Source of the DNA: Capsaspora owczarzaki ATCC 30864
Taxonomy: Eukaryota > Opisthokonta > Filasterea
NCBI RefSeq assembly: GCF_000151315.2
Contig: NW_011887298.1
Location: forward strand, 371,417 to 435,416
DNA length: 64,000 nt
Reading direction: 5' to 3'
Of the stretch, positions 39,075-53,100 are shown piece by piece (the first letter of the stretch is position 1; every line of letters starts with the position of its first letter). The notes beneath the pieces were generated by a model, which was not told where the DNA came from, did no database searches, and saw only the letters and a list, made by a program, of their open reading frames with translations. A program made the translations under genes and the position numbers.

Positions 39075-40402
39075 ATGTCGTCTGTCGTTGTGAATCTCGG
39101 CCGCAAACCGCTTTCAGCCAAATCATTGGCTTCGCTGCCTCGCATCACGCTGACCTCGCTCAAGCCGATCGCAGGCACCAACAAGGAGGTCGGTTGTCTT
39201 TGCGCATTTGCTCCACTTGACTGACTCTGAAGCTGACGCTGAAGGCGGAGATGGAGAGCGGGGATGTGCTGCTGTGATGTGCATTGCCGCATGGAACGAA
39301 CGGCGAGATCTCTCTCTTGCTCGCTCTGTTCACTCACTTGCTCTGGCTTCTTGTAACCCCCACACACATGCAACCAAACCGCTGTTCTCTGCCTGCACAC
39401 ACACAAAACAGAGGAAGCGCATCGGTCGCGGTCCTGGCTCTGGCTTTGGCAAGAACGGCGGCACGGGCGATGCTGGCCAGAACAAGAAGGAAGGCCACTC
39501 GCGCCCAGGCTTTGAAGGCGGCGCCATGCCATTCTATCGCAAGGTGCCAAAGTTCGGCATGACAAAGTAAAGCAAAGCTTCAAGACGGAGGCGCAGGCGA
39601 GTGGGGTGGGTGGGTTTGATTGCTGCGGAAAGGTCCAACAAGTGCCTCATTGGCCTATGAGCTGTATGCTGCTCAACCCTTCGACGACGATGGAGACAGT
39701 CAAGGGACAAACGATGAGCGATCGAGTAGCACAGAAAACTCACACAGGCTCAAACTCCATGTCCGACATACCTGTTGTTTTGCGACAGACAATCGCCAGT
39801 GCTCGCTGAAGTCAACATCCACCAGATTTCAAAGCTCATCCAAACGGGATTTATCAAGCCATCCGAGCCCATCACAATCAAGACTCTGCATGATGTCGGG
39901 TTGGTGAAGGATTTTCAAAACGGCGTCAAGCTGCTTGCAACGGTGAGTCGTTCCATTTTCGAATTTGTTGTTGTCAATTGCAATTTCCCCTCTCCCCCTC
40001 CACCGCGCATTGGCCTTTCGCAGGCAGCGTATTGTTTCCTTGCTGTCATTGTGCCTCTTTTTTCTGCTCTACCCGGACACACATCATTTCTCATCCCTTC
40101 TTTCCTTCTTGATGCAGGGTGCCGCGTCACTCCGTTCGCCAATCGAGATCGCCGTCACGCGCGCGTCCGAGGCTGCTGTTGCCAGCATCGAGCGGGCAGG
40201 TGGAAAAGTGACGACCGTGTTTTACAACCAACGCGGATTGCGGGGGCTGGTGCATCCCGAGCGATTCGAGCCGACCCCACCGCCATCCGGCTTCCCCGTC
40301 AAGAATAAGCACATTCAATACTACAAGAACGCGCAACATCGTGGGCAATATGCACCTGCCCTGCAGCTGGCGCAGGCTCGCCGTTCCATTGCAAAAGCAT
40401 GA
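39075..40402 (+). CDS. MRPL15: Mitochondrial large-subunit ribosomal protein uL15m
   Basis: Four exons, 39075-39188, 39412-39566, 39789-39942 and 40118-40402, give 235 residues. The second exon carries the L15 signature ([21 protein letters not shown] followed by a [17 protein letters not shown] block), where the bacterial form binds 23S rRNA. The last exon has the Ile/Val and Gly-rich L15 core ([35 protein letters not shown]) and a mitochondrial-type extension with [11 protein letters not shown]. An N-terminal leader ([18 protein letters not shown]) precedes the ribosomal core, and its composition fits import into mitochondria. The exon 2 donor is GTAAAG, overlapping an in-frame TAA, so an unspliced reading would stop at MTK. 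It follows Yme2 head-to-tail with a 238-nt gap. Confidence 0.95.
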
Positions 40403-40629
40403 TTTTGTTGTCTATGGAGCAAATACAAAAACCATCAAACATAGAAGTTGCAATGAATGAATCATGTCGAAATTAAACGAGTTACATTTTTTTTTGACAG
40501 CCATTGGTGGCTGTGCACAACTTTGTGAATAACGACACACATCCATAGAATTTTTTAAAAAACCAAAAGAACTTCAAACACACCCATCTAAACACAAATA
40601 TCAAAAAAGGCAGCAGCACTCTCACTCGC

Positions 40630-43600
40630 TCACGTTCGCTGATCGGCAAGCGCGGTGAAGCATGGTTCGCACACTCGGACTGGCTGGAAAATCTTCAGCC
40701 GGGGCAGGACGAGCGAGTTTTTGCTGCACTTGGCACAAAAGATTTGGCCGCAGTTACGGCAATGGTGCCGACGCTCGGTGATGGAAAACTTGACTGAACA
40801 GTGGTTGCAGTTGCTTGCCATGTCGTCGCGAACCCAATGATCCGTCATCGCATCTGTCATGATGAGCAATGAAGCAAAAAGCGTGTGAGTGTCGGCCATC
40901 GGCACCTTGTCAAGACTGGTTGCGAAAAGCTGTGTTTTTTGAATTACCAGAGCTTCCAGGCAGTGCCAACGAGTACAGCCTGCCTGCACTATCTCCGACA
41001 TAGACCTTCGATTGATCCCTAGATTGGACAATGCAGCATCCAAAAAATCGAAAGTGAGGTCTCGGAATCGCTGTTACACGAGAATCGCTGTTACACGCAA
41101 CGTAATAACACTGTTATTCAACGCACCGAGAGATTCCAATGGATGTCACAGTGACGCTGGTTTCAGGCTCGAGCTCGGGTAGAGTGAACGAGGCGCGCAG
41201 CACAAGTTCGTAGCGCCCAGTCGAGTCTGAGGACGCCGCAAACGTGCAGCTCCAAAGCTGACGATATGGCAACAGCGTCGCAAGGGTAAGCAACACCTCT
41301 CGATGATCGTTTTGTGTTTTGAAAAAACAAACAGCGCGATCATAACCATTACCTTGATGGAGCCGTCCGTGTGACCAGTGATGATGCAATTCTGGTTGTG
41401 CCATTCGGCACCCTGAAAAGTGGAAACAACAACAGACATGACAAGCATACACCAAAGTGAGATTTTCTCTTCTCGCCCACACCAATGTTGCGCCACGATC
41501 GGCACTGAGACGCACCTCTGTCATGGCAACACTGCTGATAGTGATGCCCGTATTGCGAGACGTGTCCTGGCGTGCCAGGAGCCGGCCGTTGATGCTCCAA
41601 TAGTAGAGGAAGGTGCCGGCGCAAGTAATAATGTCACCCTTTCAACGCAAGAGCCAAAAATGAGGCAAAAAAATCAGCTTGACCGAAGCGAGCACTCGCA
41701 CCCCCGCCCCCCCCCCATTTTTTTCTGGTCCTTTTTCTGGTGTCAACCCTCTCGCTTACCGATTGTTGATTGACGGTCAAACAGACGACCTGGTGCGGAT
41801 GGCCCAACAACTGACGGACGTATTCGCGCCGGTTGAGGTCCCAGACAATGCAGCTCTTGTCCTTTGCACCAGTCACAATCACATTGTACGCCCGAGAAAC
41901 AGCAACGCACGTGATTGGCGCTCGATGTCCAAACAATCGCTTCTCGAGACGCATCCCGATGGACTTGTTTGGCAATTTGATCATGCTCCAGACCGCGACG
42001 ACCTGACGAAGAGAGATAAAAGAAGAAGAAAAGAAGAGGGAAAACAAAGTGAGACCATGGCCGGGACAGAAACAGACATCAGAAACGACAGAAAACCCCT
42101 GGAACTCACGGTATCAGTGCCTCCGGTGACCATTTGAACAGAATCAATAAACGCGAGCGTCGTGATTTGGCCAGCGTGCATCAGCTCGTGCACGGACGAA
42201 ATCTTGCCAGTATCTGTCGAGGCAAAGCGCAACGAAATGTCTGGGTTGCCCCAGAAGGCGTACTTGGCCAGATTTGGAGGAACGAAAGCCTGTCAACGTG
42301 GAAGCTTGAGTATCGGCGTTTTTCATTCACAAAGTTGAATAGCATGCTTGGTCTTGTTCTTTACCTTATTCGCGCCAATAACCACGCACTTGTCATCAAC
42401 GGACAATACCTCTCCAATGGGCTCGCGAATTTCTACAAAAAAAAAAGTTGAACATCAAAAGGGATTTGCGCCGAAAACACCAGAAGACCCACAACCACTG
42501 CACCTACCTTTCACGGGATCCGAGGTCATCTGAAGATTGTCGGGATGGGTGAAGACAGTGCACGCCTTGTTGATTCCCAGCGCTGCCGAGCGCTTGGGAT
42601 GAGCCTTTCGGAAGAGTTGCCTCGGGGTCTGGCCAAAGTTGTTGATGATGCCGATGGTCGCCTTTCGCTGGACGGGGTCGTCAATCTTGTCAATGTCCAC
42701 CGCCCCTTCGTAGGAGAGGTGATGGAAGACGTTGATGGCTTCAGCGGCGGCCTCGCCTTGCTGCTTGTAGCCAAACACAAGATCAATCCAATGGTGCAGG
42801 TTGTTCGAGACATAGTCACTCTCGAGCGCCTCGCGATGAAGCCGGATAAACTCGTGCGCATCGCCTTTCGCCCAGCGAGGTAGGACAACGTGGTTGACCT
42901 CGGCGCCATTGTTCTTTGTGCCAAGCACAAACCGATTTTGATTCTGCAAGAACTCGGGCAGGTAGAAGAACTCTGGAATGAGCTCGCGCACATCGGCCAT
43001 GCTGGTCTCGGATGCGGAGAGCCAGGCGTCCTTCACAGAGTGGAACAGCCGATCGGGGTGATCAAAATGGCCGCCTTGAAGCTGCAAAAAGTGCTGCGTG
43101 AAGGGCTCCATGCGAATGAGATACGATGCAACAATCATTGCCGACGAGTAGTGCGTGCCAAAGTGGAAGGCAGGGGTTTCGCCAGACGGATCGTCCCAAG
43201 TCAGCAGACGCTGCTGGAACTCGCCCGCTCGCGCTGGTGTCTGGGCGCCCATCGGCTTGGAGAGGTCACGGAAGACTGCAGGGTCGTTCAAATCCAACGT
43301 CTCCGTGTCGTACTCGCGCAAAATCCACGGGAAGACGGGATACTGCGTCAAATCGTTGTAAGAGCGACCGGCAACCGTGTTGAGGTACATGAGGTACTGG
43401 AAGTTGCTCATTTCTCCCCGTTCCCAGCGTTGCGTGACGGAGGCCGAGGTGCGATCGCCAGTCATGCCGCTCATGAACGATTGCAGAGTGCCAGTCAGCA
43501 TGGATGTCGCCGACGCCTTGGAAACCGACGCAGAATTGGATGTCGAGATCGAGCTCAGAATGGCTTGCTGGTCAAAGAAAAGCTCCGCGCCGGGAGGACC

Positions 43601-46600
43601 GTGCACCTGAGCAAGGGACGACAAGCGCGAGTAAATCTTGTCGCGCTCTCCCTTTCGGAAGGCAACCAGGTAGTTTTGGCCATCGGTCGAGAAAAGCTCG
43701 AGCGCCAGTTCCTGCAAGAGATAGCGTCGCTTGTGGACCTCCTTGATGCTGGAGTGCGGCCAGCGAATGAAAGGATGGTGCTGCGGCGCATTATCGCCGA
43801 CGACCATTTGCGACACGGACAGTTGGCGCGCGTTGTCGGTGTCAGACTTCTTGGACGCCAAGCTGGGCAAGAGTGGCTTGTGCAGGTGTGGCGCGGCGGA
43901 AATCTCAAACACATCGCCCGAGTCGGCAATAAAGAAGCCGTCGATCAGGTACACGTTGGACGTGCAGAACAGCAGGATTCCCTCGATCGGATCAAGGCCA
44001 TTGACACGAGCACAGTTGAAGCGCCATTGAATTTTATCGCCCGGTTCAAGCAGCTGACTAATGTGACGATCGTCATCAATGTTGAAATCGTCGTCCAGGT
44101 GGAACCACAAATCCCGCTCGCCCAAGGGCGCGTCCAAGCCAGCACCACCACTACCGGCAGCAGCACCACCAGCAGCAGCAGCACCACCACCATCGGCAGG
44201 GGTTGGCGACGTCGTGGCCGCAGGCGTGGTCGTCCGTGCTGTCGTCGGAGTGGAGGGCAGGCTTGACGGCTCGCTGTCCACAACGTGCGCCCCCAGATCT
44301 TCTTCTCCACCGGCAGCAAAAACATTGCTAGACACTCGTGAAGCGGCAGAATTGCGCGCGGCCAGCTGAGACGCATCAGCTTCCGCCGCGGACTGCTCAG
44401 CAGCACGCTCGGCCAGGATTTTATCATCGTCCGAGGGAAGCGAGCCAGTCTGCAGCGGCTGGATGACAGTCCGGTAAAAGTCCTCCGAGTCGGCGCTGAC
44501 AGCAACACGGTCAGGCTTGGGGAGTCGGCGATCTTCTTCGAGCACACCAGTGGCAGCATCTTCTCGGGCAAGAATCAAATGCGGGTAGTGGCGGAAAAAC
44601 TCGTGGTTGCGCTGCAGACGCTTGCACATGCGGTTGGGTCCTTCGGTCGAGTCCAGCAACCACTTGTCGAGCGACAGAGGGGCGGACGAACCCCAAAGGC
44701 CTCGCTCGCGGAACAAGTCGGCATTCAAGCCCGCCCAGCGATCAAGAATGTACTGGCGAACGTCTCGGGCATTCTGCCGCAACTTGATTCCATAAATCAG
44801 GTCGTTCTGATGCACTTCATCCGTCAGCTTGCTGGCCTTTTCGGCAAACTCGCGCACATGCGCCTCATGCGCATGGATGAGTTTGTAAAAGCGCTGCAGC
44901 AGCGCGGTTCTGGTTCTCATGCGCGCCTGGCCAAAATCAAGGACAAGCTTGGTTTCAGCCGCCTCAAAGCTCCGGAATGCACGGCCTGAGGCCTCTTCAA
45001 GAATCACTTCCTCGTCACTGAGCACTGTGCACGGTGGCGCAGTCGACGGGAGAATGCCGTACTCTAACGCTGAAATTTGCTGGATGGTGCGAAGATTGGA
45101 CTCGAGCTGCTCGTCGAGCCGAATGTTGTAGAGCTCGATAATGTTGGTGGGGCGGCCCGACTTGCTGCGCACCACCTCCTCAATACATGCGCTTTGGTTT
45201 CGCAGGAGCTTCCACACGCTCAGGGCGAGCTTGTTGAGCGGGGCGTTGAGCTCGCGCGAATAGCGGATGAGGAGGTGCAGAAGCGGCACAACAAACAGGG
45301 GACTCGAATTGCGCTCGTGAAGGACCACTTGCTGGTCGTGAAGGATGCGTTCGAGGATATCCACAGTGAGGGATGCTGGCTGGCCGGCCGGGCTCGCGCT
45401 GGGGGACACGGCCGCAGCAGAGACTGGAGGAGCATCTGCGGACTGCTCACCCTCTTTCCCAGCTGCAGACACGCTCATGCTCACGCTCGGTGCCGCAACG
45501 TTTGTGACCGAGTTTTGCAGCAAGAGCAGCGTGGCACGGTCCAACGTGGCAAACAAATCGTCCACGTGAGTGGCATTGATCGAGTGCAAGCCAGCAATGG
45601 CGCGATCAAACAGCACCATGTGCAACACTCGCAGAGAGAACATGTACACGTAGGTCAGCGGGCTGTTGAGCGTTTGCTGTTGCTTCTTGTTCAGGACAAA
45701 GTCTGCAAACAACGCCAGACTGCCGAGCATTTTGACATTGGTCGTCAAGGCTTGGCGAAGGACAGTTTGATCCAGAATGTTCCTCATCAGGCCGTTGAGC
45801 AACAGCGTCTGGTAGGTGGAAAAGCGCACAGGCGACGTCGGAGGACATGCCTCAATCACCAACTCGACGGTTGCCATTCCGCGAGCTGTTTGCGAGAGAG
45901 CGTCAAAGGCGATTGCTCGCAAGAGCGTAAACACGTGCGGCGCCGAGGGATGCGCGCCCATGGCATGCTGGACAATATCCACGCCCGCCAGGGTGTTTTG
46001 TTGCATCAACAACTCGGCTGCGGCGGCATCCGCATCCACAGAGGTCGCATCCACTGGTTCCCAGGACTGATCGACCGTGGATTGTGGGCTCATCAGACCG
46101 TTCGCGGGGCTCACACTGCGGGCGGCGGCGACCGGCGAATCATCCGAGGACGAGGCATTGGGCTCGGCAGCCTTGTTCCAAACAGTCGCGCGGGTGCGAA
46201 TCCGCGGGGTACTGGGCGACTCGCCCGATACGGACGACGTACGACGAGGAAGAGTGGCTCCCGGAGTGGCCAGTCCTGGGGACAAGAGCGCTGCCGCGGT
46301 CGAAGCGGACGGCATGGTGGAGAGTGCAGCAGGCCGCAGGTAGCTCGACCGAACAATCGGATTGTCCAATGCCGGGAAGAGGACATCAATCACATCCTTG
46401 ATCATTTCGGATCGTTGGCACCATTCCGAGAAGGCAGCCGATCGGGCAAAGAGCACACCGAAAAAGCGGAAGATGGTGTCTGAGAACGTCGAAGCCCATT
46501 CGTCAACAGGATCCAAGGCAGGTTTACCCACGGTCGGCAACGGGGAAGCTGAGGCAGAGCGCGCGGCAGCCGAGTCGGTAGCAGCCTCGGCATCCACAGA

Positions 46601-49600
46601 AGGGGGTGCTTGCTGCTGCTGCTGCTGCTGCTGCTGCAGAGATAGGGCGTCCACCAGAACAGTTCGAGTATGATAACCGTAGAGCGCCTTGGCCAACACG
46701 AGCAGGACGGTCGCCGCTTCGGGACAGAACAGAGGCAAAGGATCGCCCGTACGAAGCGGGAACAGGTTGAACAACGTGGTAAAGTTGAACGTGGCGCCAA
46801 ACGGAATGTCCGTGACGCTTCTGCCCAAGAGCAGGGCGATCAACAAGTAGTAGATTTGGTCGTACGAGGCATGCCAAGGAAGAACATCCGAAAGCAGCTC
46901 AAAGCCGTGGATGTTGGAGCGGAAGCGCGTCAAGATGGGCCCGTGACGGTCCAACAACACGGTGGCGACGATACGAAGCGCTACGACAACAGTGCTGGAG
47001 TGTAGGGTCTTGGAGACGAACATCATCATCCAGTTGGCACCAAGCACGCGAGCATATGTCTCTCGCGCTCGAGCCTCCCCCAGCAGGTTGAGTAGCACGT
47101 TGAGCAGCAGATTGCGAATGAAAATCTTGCGCGACACGGCTCCGATGGCTGCACTGTTGATGCTTGGAGCAGAGCTTCCCGCCGCCGTGGTCCCAGCGGC
47201 GGTGGCAGCGGTAGAAGCAGCTGCAGCTGCAGCTCCAGCTCCACTCGCGTCGCTTGTGGGGGCTACGCTCGGGGTTGTGTAATCGACATCCACCAGCAGG
47301 AAGTTGGCAGTGTGATTTCGTTTGCGGTACGTGACACCAGTACTTGTGGTGTGCACTGGAAGCGCCGACAAGGCTAATGCGAGGACGGACGAATCTCCTT
47401 GATCGCTGTCCGGGTTGAGCGTGGTGACGAGGAAGTCGCCAAAATTGGCAAGATCCGACTCCACCAGCTCAAACTCCATCACAGCGGCAAGCACATCCAC
47501 CACTTCACGAACGATATCCTTGGGCAGAGTATCGTCTCGGAGTAGCTCGAGCATTTTCCGCACGGCAGCTGTGGGCAGCATCAATTCAACAACAACCAAA
47601 GGTGTTCAGTGCACAGCCCATGCAAAAAAAAAAAAAGCAAAAAAAAGGAACAACCAGTCCACCCTCAAACCCCTGCCCCCTAATCCTGTCGCATCACGAG
47701 TCGTTGCAACAATCTCTTACAAATAGTTCGAAGCCGCATCAAATTATGCGCCCGATTCCGGCTATGACGCACAAGGTCATACAAGTACTGGAACAGCTGC
47801 TTTTGAACTTGCAGACCGGTGCCGCGCCACAGATCAAAGTCGAGAATGAGATGGAAACAAGCAGCCGTGTTGGCAATAATGGAGGTATTGCGATCTTGCA
47901 GCTTGCCGACCAGCATGAACAAGAGCTGGAGCACGTCCTTGTTGATGAGGCTCGTCTTGGCCTTGAGCATCATGGCAAGAACGCGGTAGCCATCCGTCGC
48001 GTCCATGTCGGATGTATTGGCGGGATTGTGTCGCAGCGATGCAATCAAGAGGCCGAGAGCATGGCAGAGCATGTCGGTGGTGGACGAACTCTCAATCAGA
48101 CGAAGAACGACAGAGATGCCACCAATTTGTCGCAGCACATTGGCGACCCCTACTGGGCCGAAAGCGCGAGCACGACCGGAGAGGAAGACAACAAACGGCT
48201 GCACAGTACCGAGCTTGGCCGCATTCAACAAAACCGGCAGGGGTGCATTCGCGTCCGTTTCGCATGTTTCTCGGAGGTGCGGCAAGTGCTGTGCGTGCTG
48301 GTAATAGTAGTACTTTTCGTCGCCAGACAAACTGGCCGTGTTGCGCGGGTTGATGGCGAGCAAAATTCGCTCGCTTGAGACCAGAGGAGTCGAGACGTGA
48401 GCAATGTTAAAGTCGAGGCCATTCGCAGCTGCCTCGGCCAAGCCCGCCGCGTGCACTGCGCGCTCCGAGTAGTCGTGTTCGCCAGCGCTGCTGCCAGTGC
48501 CCGAGCCGGCTCCGCTCGTGGGTGCACCCGAACCAGCACCCGATGCGTTCGTCGAGACACCCGACGCGCTGGCGTTAATGCTCGCTCCCGTCGCAGCTTC
48601 CTCGGCTTCGACGCCTACAATTCGCTCCCGATCAATCGCTCCTCGCGCCGCCACAAGAGAGTTTGTGAGGCTCAGGGTCACGAGTGGCGTCTGAGACTCG
48701 AACGAGAACGAAGGGTTGCCATTCGCAGCACTTGGGGAAAGCAACGCCGACGGCGACATGACGACATACTCGGCCATGCTGCCTTGAGATTGCAACGACG
48801 ATTGTTGGTGGGGAAGGCCTGGCGCTGCTACTGTTGCTGCTGTTGCTGCTGCTGTTGCAGCACCCGAAGACCCAGATTGCAAATGGAATGACGAAGGATT
48901 GACAGGACCAAGGACAATCATGTCGTGCGTGTGGAACGACCGCAGATTGCCTTGGAAGTTGCCCACATAGGCAGGTCCCAGCAAGAACATGACTGCCAAG
49001 GTGGCGTGAGGCAGACCGTCGTCAAACATGTACGTTTGGCCCAGCTTCCAGCGCTGGGACGACCGCAAGCGGTCTGCATGCAGGGTACCAAAGCACGCCG
49101 TCACAACCGATTCGCCAGTCGCAGTGCCGCCATTGCCAGCAGCCGCGGACGAGGCACTAGACGACGACGACGGAACGCTTGGAAGATAGGAAATCTTTGA
49201 CGTGCCAACCTGATTGCCGTCCACATAAATCAACGCAGTCGTGCCTTTCAAGCGATGGCGCTGAAGCACAACGGCGACGTGATGCCACACGCCGACTGGA
49301 AGAAAAGGGTAGGCATCGAATCGGACTACCGTCCCGGAGATTTGCAAGTACAGGAGTTTGTCCACCGAGCTAATGTATGCTGATGCGACGCAGTTGGCGC
49401 CATACATGATGGAGAACAGGCGCACGGGGTGGTTGTCGGCGTCACCAAAGTCATCGACGCAAACCCAAGCGGCATAGGTGAAGCCGTTCGACGGCGGCCA
49501 CGACCGCTCCGCAAAGTGACTGGTCATCAAGCAAGCATGTCCATCTGTCGTCATGTCAAACTCCGTGAAGGCGGATGGCGGGGTTGCCGCAGCCATCGAT

Positions 49601-50154
49601 TCGAGGGCGGCGAGTTGGGACGCAGAAATGATTTGGGTGTTTCGTGCCGCGTCCGTCACTGTCTGCACGGTGCTCCCCGTGATGGACGAGGTGACAATGA
49701 CGGAGGCTGACGCAGTGTTGTTGACTGTCGGGACCGCGTTGCCAGCGGAGCCATCGAGCGGGTACTGCGCAAGAAGTGCAGCAGCCTTGGCTCGACCGGT
49801 GAGGCACAAATTCAAAAAATGGCGCAACTCTTCGTTTGACAATCGTTTGGAGCCGATGCCTACAAACAGTCGCGTCACGGCCGAATGCAGCGGGTCGGCA
49901 TCGTCCTGCAGCTGTTCGCCATACACGGCCATAAACTCTTGCAAAATGCCGGCCTCGGCCACAATCTCTCGATTGCGGTCCCCGGCAAACAAGTCGGCGA
50001 GGCGGGCCAGCATTTCAGATCGGAGCGCATCGGGCGACGCGCCCAAGAGTCGCACAACGAGGACGACAGCTTCGGGGTTGAAAATGGTGCGATGAGCGAG
50101 GGCTGGCAGGGCCTGAAGTTGTTGCGCAATGAAGGGAGCAGAGCATGGCTCGGC

Positions 50155-50197
<43 letters not shown>

Positions 50198-53100
50198 GCT
50201 TGGGCAGCCTCTGCCGCTGTCGTTGTTGTAGGAGTCAACGCGGCTGGGGATGTCGGAACAACCTCGGGAGCGGCCGAGACATTCAGCGCAGAGCCGGGTC
50301 CGTGCTGCAAGAGAATTGCAGCAGACGTGGAGGTTGCCCTCTGTTTGCGAGCTTGTTGGGCGTCAATCGATGGCTCTCGGAGAGGGATTTCGTCCGTGGC
50401 GAAATCAAAGAGCATCTCAAACAGATCGACGGCGCTCTCGGACGACAGCAGCCGGAGCATGAGCAACGTGTCGTGCAACGAGTCAAACCCGACTTGCGTT
50501 CGGAAGCAAGCCTTGTTATACAGATGGTTGCGCATGGCCGCAGTGAGCGTCTGAAGGACGGTGCGAAGCAACAGGAGCAGCGGCGCGGGAAGACCAGGAC
50601 GGCGAAGCACAGTCTGGCCACTGATTGTCGCAATCTCTGTGACTTCCTGTGGCGATGCATCGGGCGCGGCCTCGACTGCCAAGGCAGATGCGGGATCGGG
50701 GGATGCTGTAGTAGGAGTGCGGCTGGTGGCGGCGCTGTTGCGAGAAGCAGAGTCGAGCGCTAATAGCACCGACATCATTGAAAGAAAACCGCCAACTTCG
50801 CGGAAGGTGGTCTGAGCGAGACTGCTCGACAGCATGACTTCAATGAGCGCACCAAGAAGGTCGAGTTTGAGGTCGATTCGGTCCATCGGGGCGTTCTGGA
50901 AGAGTTCCAGAATATGGCGCAAATCGCCGTGACCCTGTGTGCTATCCTCCTCGATGAGTTTGACAATCAGACGCAGTGCGTGTGAGCGCAAGTCATCCAA
51001 GGTGAGCATTTCGTGAAGGGCAGCCGTGCCACCAAGCTTTCTGAAGACGACAACATTGTCCTTGTTGGTCAGCATCAGCCGCAGCACGCTCGCAATGTGG
51101 CGAAGGAAGCCGCTCATGTCGGCACTCGTCTCGGCCAGGGCGGCGGCCGTGAGTGAAGGAGGAGGAGGAGGAAGAGGAGAAGGAGGGACTTGCACCGACA
51201 AAGCCACATCGAGAGTCGACGTTTGGGGCGGCAGGAGCTCGAGCGTCATGCCCTGCTGGGAGCCAAGTTGGAGCTTGTGCAGTTTCAGGTTGTCCTGGAC
51301 CAGAACGATGAGCTTGTCAATGAGCTCTGCCTCACAAAAGATGCGCTTGAACTTGTCGTCAAACAAGAGGAACTTGTGCACCATCTGGAGGATGCGCCCA
51401 GACAAAGGATGCGATCCGAGTTTTTCAATCAGATACCCGAGTTCCTGCAGCTCACGGAATGGCACAAACCCCAGACTAAACACGACATAGTCGAGGATGC
51501 TAAAAATGCGCTCGATGGACTCGACGTCGAGCACTGGCGATCGCTGGAGCATGATGACGACCGGGTGGTGCGCCTCGACGATAAAGTAGTTGACCAAGTC
51601 GGCCGACAAGACGCGGTAGATGGCGGTGAGGAGGTGACCACCAACGGGTTGGAAAGTCGCTGTTGAGAAGAGGGCCATCAGCATCTCAAAAGCGCGCATG
51701 TCACGCACAGTGCTGCGCTCGTCTTGAGCGGAAGGAAGCCGGAAAGACTTGTTGTGGTGCGCGGCGGATGCACCAAGCGAAGGGGAGATTCGCATCGGTC
51801 CAGCAAACACCAAATCACCGAGCGCATCAATACAGCGTCCAGCTGCCGCGATATCAAGGGCTGTCGGCGTGCCAGACAAGAAGAGCGGGTTGAGTGCCGG
51901 TGGCAAAGTGAGTTCTGGTTGGGCCGTATCGTCTCGTGAATCAGGCGAGTGCCCGTGTGCGGTCATGAGTTGTCTCTGAATCGACTTTTCTGGAAGCGCA
52001 GCAGTCAACACACTGTCAAACGCGCTGATCAGCTCGTGAATCAAAGAATGACCTTGCTGTGAGGCGAACTGGTCGAGAAGTTTCCGGCTGATTTGGCATG
52101 ACTCAAACAGCATGTGAGACACGACCCGCAGGATGTCGGCATAGTCGCTCATAGAAAGCGAGGTCGTACTAAATGCTGGATGGGCGAGTTGAGCCGGATG
52201 GGACAAGGGCGAGGCCGGAGCTGATAAGGGTGATTGTGGAGGCTGCTGCTGCTGCTGATGTTGCTGTTGTTGCTGTTGTTGCTGCTGCTCGCGCGATGCC
52301 ACAATGCACTTGAGAGCACCAGCAACGCAGTCCCGATCACGCAAGTATTCAATCATGGTGTTGCCAAGGTGTGGCCGCGAGCAGCTGCTCACAAGCACAT
52401 CGACGCATGCCTTCCGCCAGCGGAGGTTTGCCGGGGGGCACCTGACGAAAAGCGAACGCAAAAGTAACACCAAGCTGTCCGTTTTGACCAGCTCGTCGAC
52501 GGTGGTGGCGAACTTGCACAACTTGACGAGGAGACTCGAAATTTCACTGGCACACCCATTCGCGATCTTCGCAGCGCCATCCGGCATAGGAGGAAGCTCA
52601 ATCATCACACTCAGTGCTTTCGCCAGCGTTGATGCCAGAGCCGATGTCGAGATCATTGTGTCGAGCATGTTGGACGACTTGTTGGAAGCAAAAATATCCA
52701 ACGCGCGCAACGCCACGTTTCCTCTCGAGGCGGAGCCATCGGGTTGCTGGACGAATGCCTGGAGAATGGCTGGAGGACGGAGTGTGTGTGGGGGGGGGAA
52801 GGGTTGGAGACATGTGAAAGCAAGTTCGGATTGAGGGAGAGCGGGAAGAAGTGGAGTGAATCGGGGACTCTGCGCGTTACCTGCACTGGCGCCCACGCGC
52901 GATTGAGTTGCTAAAATCTCCTTGATAATCTTGACGACGCGGCTGGCCGTGAGACTCACGAGAGTGCGCACGTCTCCGAGACTGGGCGAAAGAAAACAAA
53001 ATCGAAAAAAAAAAAAAACGGAAACAGAGCGAGAGAGAAACAGTCGAAACAGTCGTGTGAGCCAATACATCGACACTCAAAAGGGGGACGAGATTGTGGG

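Noticed and set aside
42890-46483. Plus-strand frames of 458 and 468 codons
   Set aside because: They are antisense to the BEACH/WDFY3 exon, which has clear domain content in its own frame.
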